Below, in pieces: positions 58,401-64,000 of a stretch of DNA of 64,000 bases. How positions within the stretch are numbered: position 1 is the first letter of the stretch; the number at the start of each line of letters is the position of its first letter. This stretch comes from Endothia cerciana (Eukaryota; Ascomycota; Sordariomycetes; Diaporthales; Cryphonectriaceae). Position numbers and translations under genes: made by a program. The notes beneath the pieces were generated by a model. It did no database searches. It had not been told where the DNA came from and saw only the letters and a list, made by a program, of their open reading frames with translations. Location: positions 248,001 to 312,000 of the forward strand of contig JALRMH010000046.1 of NCBI GenBank assembly GCA_026119935.1, in the 5' to 3' direction.

Positions 58401-58971
58401 TGCTCGACTTCCTGGGCGCCAGCAAGCTGGACAGGCGGTCAGCACGTCAAAGACCAGGGGGGAGAAGGGTGAGTGACAAGACCGACCTCTGACTCCAGGG
58501 CCTCGAAGAAGTTGAGACCGGAATGACCGGTGATCTGACATATGAACCGTTTCTGCGGGACAGGGCGGGTGTCAGTGGGGAAGGGGGGAGGTTGGGTGGT
58601 CCGGATTGCGCTTAAACCCGCGGCGCAACGCACCTGCTTGTAGAAGTCCAGCCTGGAACGCGTGTCAGCGCCAACAGCACGCAATTGAGGGTGGAAAAGA
58701 AGCATACCTGTTAAGATAGTCTTCGTAGGTGATAAATATTTCACCTGTCTGAGGGATATGCCAGATCTGTCGTGGGGGGGGGGGCGCGTGTGGGTAAGTA
58801 CGTGTGGGTGCGGCGCGTCGCAAACTGGGACATATGCATACCTCTTGGTCATTTTCGGCGTACGGCGGCTGCAGGAACTGCACCGGCTTTCTTTTGAAGA
58901 GGACCTGAGGATGGTGAGCAGGCGAATGCGCCAGGTGTGTGCTGCGGGTAGGGGAGGCGGTGGCATACCAT
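55487..58971 (-). CDS. itc1: Itc1/ACF1-type subunit of an ISWI chromatin remodeller (WAC, DDT, WHIM)
   Basis: Itc1/ACF1 proteins pair with ISWI ATPases to space nucleosomes. In Neurospora the ACF1 homologue (CRF4-1) supports Polycomb-type silencing. The model complement(join(55487..56627, 56682..58426, 58487..58552, 58634..58652, 58708..58766, 58842..58904, 58969..58971)) gives 1031 residues. The N-terminal WAC domain is recognised from VLFKRKPVQF, EIWHIPQTGEIFITYEDYLN, LDFYKQKRFICQITGHSG and EPLKGPILRRVQF. A Pro-rich centre precedes the DDT region (ALGEDILMKSVGLFLETWDTLN) and a WHIM1 segment (WETIMVGLLHQLSKDERRKAV). WHIM2/3-type sequence (CARTRVLGKDRFWNRYYWFE) follows. Acidic and basic coiled-coil segments lie between. 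The first coding exon is only the ATG and exon 4 is 19 nt. Gene length and domain order are normal. Confidence 0.92.
58774..58784 (+). repeat. G11 homopolymer in acf1 intron 2
   Basis: On the coding (minus) strand this is a C11 run just upstream of the CGACAG acceptor at 58767, acting as the intron's pyrimidine tract. Confidence 0.85.
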
Positions 58972-60967
58972 GTCGGGGCGGCTGGGTTTACCGGGCAAGA
59001 CGCGGGCGGAAAATCATCTGCAAGGCTGAAGATCAGCCTTACGGTCCAGGTGCTGGGCCGAAATTGGATGCCGTCGGCGGTTTGTGATGGTATTGAGATG
59101 TTGTTGTGCCAGGGGAGCCGCGGTCGTGGCCAGGCGGCAGAGACGTGGAGCAGGCTGGCAGAGTTGTTGGGTACGGTAGACGTGGAGGTGCAGAGAATGC
59201 ACCGACCCGGCCTGGGTGCAGGTCCCGGTGGACCACGGCCACGGAGACGGACGAAGAGACCCGACTTACACGAGGCTGCTGTTCCGTGGCGCGAGGGCGT
59301 GCGTGGGCGTGCAGGGTGGGATTGTTGGGTGGCTGGCGATCAGGACCTGGGCGAGCCTCGGTGGTGTCGGGAGGAGAGGTGACGGTGGGGGGAGGGTTGA
59401 GAAGGAGAAGTGGTCGTGAAACGAAAACAAAATTTGGGTAGAGGTGCAGCAGAGGTAGTAGTATGTCAGGTCTGGTGTCTAAATGGCATAGCATGGCGCC
59501 GCAGTCCCCAGTCCCAGTCCCGGCGTGTGCGGACAAGGATGCCTCTCATGATCCCTGCCCACAGACTAGCGTCCGCCCGACTCTGGGTCCTCCGCTCCCC
59601 GTCGAACCCTACAAGCCCTCGTCCTCCTGCCTCTCCCCCATCAAACACCACGACCACGCCCGAACCCGGCCATGTTCGGACTCATTCTGACCATCATGGG
59701 CAGCACAGTCAGCGGGATGCCTGTTTGCCTGGGGCCGGGGCCGCCCAGACATTCCGCGCCCACATATACGTCCACGGCTCCTCCTGGACAGGACCCTTCC
59801 TCTCCCAGGACCTGCATACCCACCCTCTCTGCCAGCTCACCCACTTTGCGCTTCTTCCAATGCGAGGGCAGCATCACCACCATGTCCCTCTATATTGCTC
59901 CGACCGGGCAGATCCGTTACCCATGGCCTTCTGGACCGCGCGCACCCCAGCCTCACACCATCTATAAAATCCCGTCCTGCACGCATTTTGAGCCTCATCA
60001 ACCGGTGGCGGCTGATCCGTGGAGCTTGGTATGCACGGTTTCAATTCCTCACGCATCCCAGCCATCCCGCTCGGGAGGTGCTCTCGCCTCGAACATCAAG
60101 CGCCGTGTATATCGGCAGTACTAGGTATTTTGAACTTGCCAATTCGAAGGCGTAACAAGACTTGGGCTGTGAAGGTCCTCGCAAGCCTGGCTGCCGACGA
60201 GGCTCAAGTAGCTCCGGGGTTTCCAGATATGCGCTACATGGACGGTCGGGCACAGGTGCCGCGCCGCCGACCTTAACCCAGGTCGCTTCTTAATGCGACT
60301 CCAAAGAAATACCAAAACGTCTTGGCGCCGCTCTAGTCAGGGCATTGTTACCACAGGCCCATCCAAGGCACAGTGGGCCTCGGGAGAAGGTGAGGAGAGC
60401 ACAGTGGCAGCTGGTAAGCCAGACGCTCCAGACAGTGGCTGAAAGTATAGACAACTCATTAGGTAGACTAGCTGGGCAGGTCCAGATCTACTTGTCTTTC
60501 GTCTACAGACCGCACGCTCTCTGAGCCGACGTCCTCCTACCCTGCCACTGTGCTGATCTCGTGCCTCGCCTTCTGGGAACTGCCCCGCCTCTCTCCCTCT
60601 ACTTTGTCTCCCCCTTCTGGCTTTCTGATCAGGTTTTCTTTGGATTATTGGGCTGGCCACCTCATCCTTCTCTATGCACATCGACCAAGTCTATTAGGTG
60701 CGAGCTTGGCTTCTATATGCCAAAATAGTGACCAGCTCTTTGGGCCCCCAACGAGAAAAAGTACAACCATATGAGAAGCATTGGCCGATCGCTTTCATTC
60801 CTCTCACACTTGTCCGTAATCATAGGGTGATGGTGTTTGGAACACCGCTGGCAAGTCAGGTGGACGGTGCTGAATATATGCTTGCCAATCTGCGTGCGGT
60901 TTGTGTCTGAGCACGCTCTTGCTTGCGATCTGATTGCTCTACGAGGCCCCTCGGAAACGCCTCCTGT
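58972..60967. promoter_or_regulatory. acf1 promoter region and alg8 3' flank
   Basis: This 2.0 kb region lies between the acf1 start and the alg8 stop, both on the minus strand. Open frames reach 185 codons (59410-59967 on the plus strand) but have no recognisable family or intron structure. No RNA gene was seen. Confidence 0.45.
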
Positions 60968-62667
60968 CTATGTTGTAAAGAATACGGTCATGAACCCGAT
61001 CCAGCTACCTACCACCCCGACCGCCGAATATGAGCTGGTGAACATGAGCGGCAAGAACTCATAGCTCTTCCCAAATACGATCTCGTGAATCAGCGAGCAG
61101 TACGCGATCAACGGTATGCTGACGGCGATGTAGAGGGTATTGCACCTGTCGAACAGGAAGAACCTCGGCCTGTTCGAAGCCGGCGCGAGACGGTCGAACA
61201 CCATGAGGAATAGGACCAACCAGAAGATTGTATAAAGCGTCTTGATGGGAAACTCGGCCGGGGTGAAGAGAAGCGGAAACAAGGACACGTGTCCCGCCAC
61301 GGCAAGGGGTCGGAACGCGCCGAAATATCGCCTGTCTCTGAGCGCGATCAAGCTGAACGGGATGACCACGAGGAGGATGGCCTTTTCGTGGACGTGCCAT
61401 CCAAAAAGGAACGATGAATAGCCGCAGAGCGTCACGGCTCCGATGAAGTTCTCCCACGTTGCGTTGATGAAGAGCTTCACAAGCGGCGGGATCATCGTCG
61501 CCAAGGTGAGGGCGAAGCACACATTCGGGGAGATTTCAGGCAGCACGGCGAAGGCCGTGTCTCCAACAAGGCCTCGCGTGACGCTGTTCAGTGCATCTGT
61601 CTTCACGGGAAAGCCGAGATGTGGCGCAACTGTCGACGGTCAGCAATCCTGGGACGACATGGTCTGAGTATAGTTCAACACGTACGGTAGATTAGGATCC
61701 GGTCGGCGAAGGAGTACATGGCCCAGACGTTAGGCGCCCAGTATGCATGGCAGAGACCTCTCGCGAAGGGGAAGAGCCTGCTGAGGATCTGCGGTACCTG
61801 GTTCTTAATCGCAAAGGGACCGAACGCGACGCCAAGGATGGCTCCGATGCCACCACCCAGCTTAATGCCGTTGAGCCATTGGATACTGAATATCGAACGT
61901 GGTGACAGACAGTAGGCCCGAAGAAGGAAGACGAAGTAGGCAGGGGCCAAGTAGGCGTAGATGTGCTTCATACACAGGAGCACTGCGAACACAAGCCCGC
62001 TGGCGAGGTAGCCAGACTGCTTTCTTGCGAGTACAAGAGAGGCAATCAAAAGGCCATACATGCATCCATTGTATTGAAAGTGGATGTGGTCGATGATGAG
62101 AAGACCAGGAGAGAGAAGGATGGATATGGCAGCAGCCTGAGCGGCCCTTTTGGATGTTCCGTGCGAAGAATCAACAAACCTAGGAACAGTCAATATGGAT
62201 CATGAATACTTGGCTCAATAAGACTCACATCTGCAGCGCATACACCAACAGCAGCTCTGTGATGATGACACTTGACCTCTGAAAGTAGACTGTCTGCCAG
62301 CTGTCATGGCCCAGGTTGTACACCCTCACCATGGCCGGGTCGACCAGCTTCGCAACCTGAGACAGCACCCATTCGAAGTATGCGAAGAAGGGAGGGTAGT
62401 CAAGTGTCCATTCCGAAGTCTTCTCATAGTACCATTCCCAGAGAGGGAGGCTGTGTGTGATGGCAAGCCAGTTACGGTGGACTTCAAAGTCTGTGGATTT
62501 ACTGTTGGGGGCGATCCCCGTTAGTAATTTGCTGGCTGGTTGGTATGCGCCCGCCTCAAGAAGATCTCACCAGGAGGGAGGATTGCTTACTACGCAGGGA
62601 ACAAAAGGATCTTGAAGGCTGCAGCAACAATTGCGCATTGGGTGAGGGACGGGGAAATCTCAGCCAT
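60968..62667 (-). CDS. alg8: Alg8 alpha-1,3-glucosyltransferase of N-glycan precursor synthesis
   Basis: Alg8 adds the second glucose to the dolichol-linked oligosaccharide in the ER lumen, using dolichyl-phosphate glucose (GT57). The model complement(join(60968..61629, 61686..62179, 62229..62501, 62591..62667)) gives 501 residues. The first luminal loop has [20 protein letters not shown] and [18 protein letters not shown], which carry the conserved acidic residues. [11 protein letters not shown] favours Alg8 over Alg6. [13 protein letters not shown] and [12 protein letters not shown] are also family hallmarks. About a dozen hydrophobic membrane segments are evident. All three introns (89, 49 and 56 bp) restore frame with GTAAGC, GTGAGT and GTACGT donors. 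The gene is divergent from the lectin gene at the right edge. Confidence 0.94.
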
Positions 62668-63512
62668 CTTGTGAGTATCATGACCACCCAGTGTTGGCGG
62701 CGTTGATCATGTGCTGTTTGTTCTGGAGCCTGAATGAAGTCTGAGAGAAGTTGACGCAAGTTTGGAGAAGGTTGAGCTTGGGCCACTCAATCCTATTTTA
62801 GCACCCAGCGTAGTCTGGTACCTGCAGATACCTGACGGGGAGCTCTCAATAGATCACCCACAAGACCAGACACTCGAATGCGCCCGAGCATTTACGAACG
62901 GGTCCATGTCTAATAATATGAGCGGTTTAGTCCGGTTTTGAGAGAGATCTTATCTCAGTGAGTTAGTATAGGTGGGCTCAAAATAGCCTGGTGGCGTCTG
63001 ACAGCACTGGCTGCCAAGTACCTGCGTGTACCACCAGAAGCCACCTCGAGCCTGGGGGTCCAGAGCTACCGTCCCGGTTGCAGGGGTCGAGCCTCTTGCC
63101 AGATCGACGGAAGAGTTACTTGACAAGGTTCCTGGAGGAAAGACTGGGAGAGCTGAGACATATGCTCTCATCCCCGAACTTCCTGACATTCCTTCACCAC
63201 AACGACATTCATGAACATGATACCCACGTTCTTTCCTTTGCAATAGTGAGAGACCTCCAGGCCAAGTCCCCTGAGAAGAGTCGCAATCCACAGTTCCCTC
63301 TTGTCACTTTTGAGCTGGGAACTCGGAGACCGTGGGTGGGTAGGTCTGGAATTCGGGTCAGGGCAACGGCCGTCCTGATATTTTGCCAGCCTGGCCTCAA
63401 CTTGCTACCACTTTTCCGTCGCAATCTTGCAGCCACCCTGGCAGACAGCTCTTAGAGGACAGAACTGGTCTTTCCAAGTCAATCATTCTTTCAGTGTCCA
63501 GCAACTGCAGCA
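62668..63512. promoter_or_regulatory. Divergent promoter region alg8/L-type lectin gene
   Basis: This 845 bp region separates two genes that both serve the secretory pathway. No specific factor site was identified. Confidence 0.45.
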
Positions 63513-64000
63513 ATGTTAACGATGCGATCACTGCTGGCGCTCCTCATGGGCCTGTCCCCAGTTGCTGCACAGTACCTGGTCAATGACTTGAGCTTTGGTT
63601 ACGACAACAAGTAAGCCTTTCTTTACTACGTTAAAATCCCCATGACAGTCCACTTTTCCTAACATCCCCTCAGGATAAGTCCCAGAAACGATGGCTCGAT
63701 ACCCGGCTTCTCCCTCCAAGGCAACCCTAATGCGCCCGAGACCCTCTCCAACAAGATCATCCTCACCCCTCCCGCCCCGGGCAACCAGCGCGCCGCCATC
63801 TGGGCCGACAGGCCCCTCCGACATACCCAATGGACAGCCGATGTCGACTTCCGCGCCAACGGCCCCGAACGTGCCGGCGGCAATCTGAACATCTGGCTAG
63901 TAAAGGATGGCGCCAAGGACGTGGGCACGAGTTCCATATACACGGTTGGCAAGTTCGAGGGTCTCGCGCTGGTGGTCGACACGTACGGCGGCAGCGCAGG
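63513..64000 (+). CDS. L-type (legume-like) lectin of the Emp46/47-ERGIC-53 family, 3' end cut by the window
   Basis: These type I membrane lectins cycle between ER and Golgi as cargo receptors for glycoproteins. The visible part is join(63513..63610, 63674..>64000). The N terminus (MLTMRSLLALLMGLSPVAAQ) is a signal peptide, with a second possible Met three residues later. The luminal lectin domain begins after the 63-bp intron: the SIPGFSLQGNP segment, an ANGPERAGGNLNIWLVKD strand and FEGLALVVDTYGG, the last being part of the beta-sandwich that binds carbohydrate and calcium. The coiled coil, membrane anchor and cytosolic sorting signal would lie beyond 64000 and cannot be checked. Emp47 versus VIP36-like identity is therefore open. 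Confidence 0.85.

Overview
The window is 64 kb of nuclear DNA from a filamentous ascomycete (Pezizomycotina), most likely a Sordariomycete. Supporting signs are many short introns (about 50-110 bp) with GTNNGT donors and CTAAC-like branch points, a trifunctional trpC gene with a Gcn4/CPC1 site upstream, a PdeA/PdeH-type cAMP phosphodiesterase, an ACF1/Itc1-type ISWI subunit and CT-rich 5' leaders. The species cannot be named from the sequence alone. Exon boundaries were set by reading frame, splice signals and family knowledge, without transcript data.

Seventeen protein-coding genes are supported, one of them cut by the right edge. From left to right: tim9 (+, inner-membrane protein import), nup192 (-, nuclear pore scaffold), trpC (+, tryptophan synthesis, divergent from nup192), a BRCT/WGR-like protein (+), use1 (-, ER SNARE), an RRM/RGG RNA-binding protein (+), a complex I zinc subunit of the NDUFS6 type (-), mpp6 (+, nuclear exosome cofactor), a Ste23/insulysin M16 peptidase (+), a Ubp12-type deubiquitinase that lacks its usual DUSP region (+), a high-affinity cAMP phosphodiesterase (+), carboxypeptidase Y (-), sdo1/SBDS (+), rps18 (-), an Itc1/ACF1 remodeller subunit (-), alg8 (-) and the start of an L-type lectin of the Emp47 kind (+). 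These are dispersed housekeeping genes. I see no biosynthetic cluster, intact transposon, rRNA, tRNA or CRISPR array.

The left two thirds are compact except for gene-poor stretches at 1-3311 and 22513-25750. A 9.2 kb stretch without a recognisable gene (34341-43566) lies between ubp12 and the cAMP phosphodiesterase. It carries poly-C/poly-G runs, a 187 bp TG tract facing a CA tract, trinucleotide repeats and long pyrimidine tracts, so it is probably a large regulatory/5' leader region. The right third returns to ordinary spacing, with one very intron-dense gene start (acf1).

The observation most worth following is in the RRM/RGG gene. Its reading frame continues past the UAG at 19791 for 73 codons of Arg/Asp/Tyr/Gly-rich sequence, meets a second UAG at 20013, and runs 22 further codons to a UGA. 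Both interrupting stops are UAG, the codon that Sordariomycetes are known to recode by A-to-I mRNA editing during sexual development. Other points of note: two GC-AG introns in neighbouring genes, the missing DUSP region in Ubp12, an intron directly after the acf1 start codon plus a 19-nt microexon, and several stop-free introns whose length is a multiple of three.
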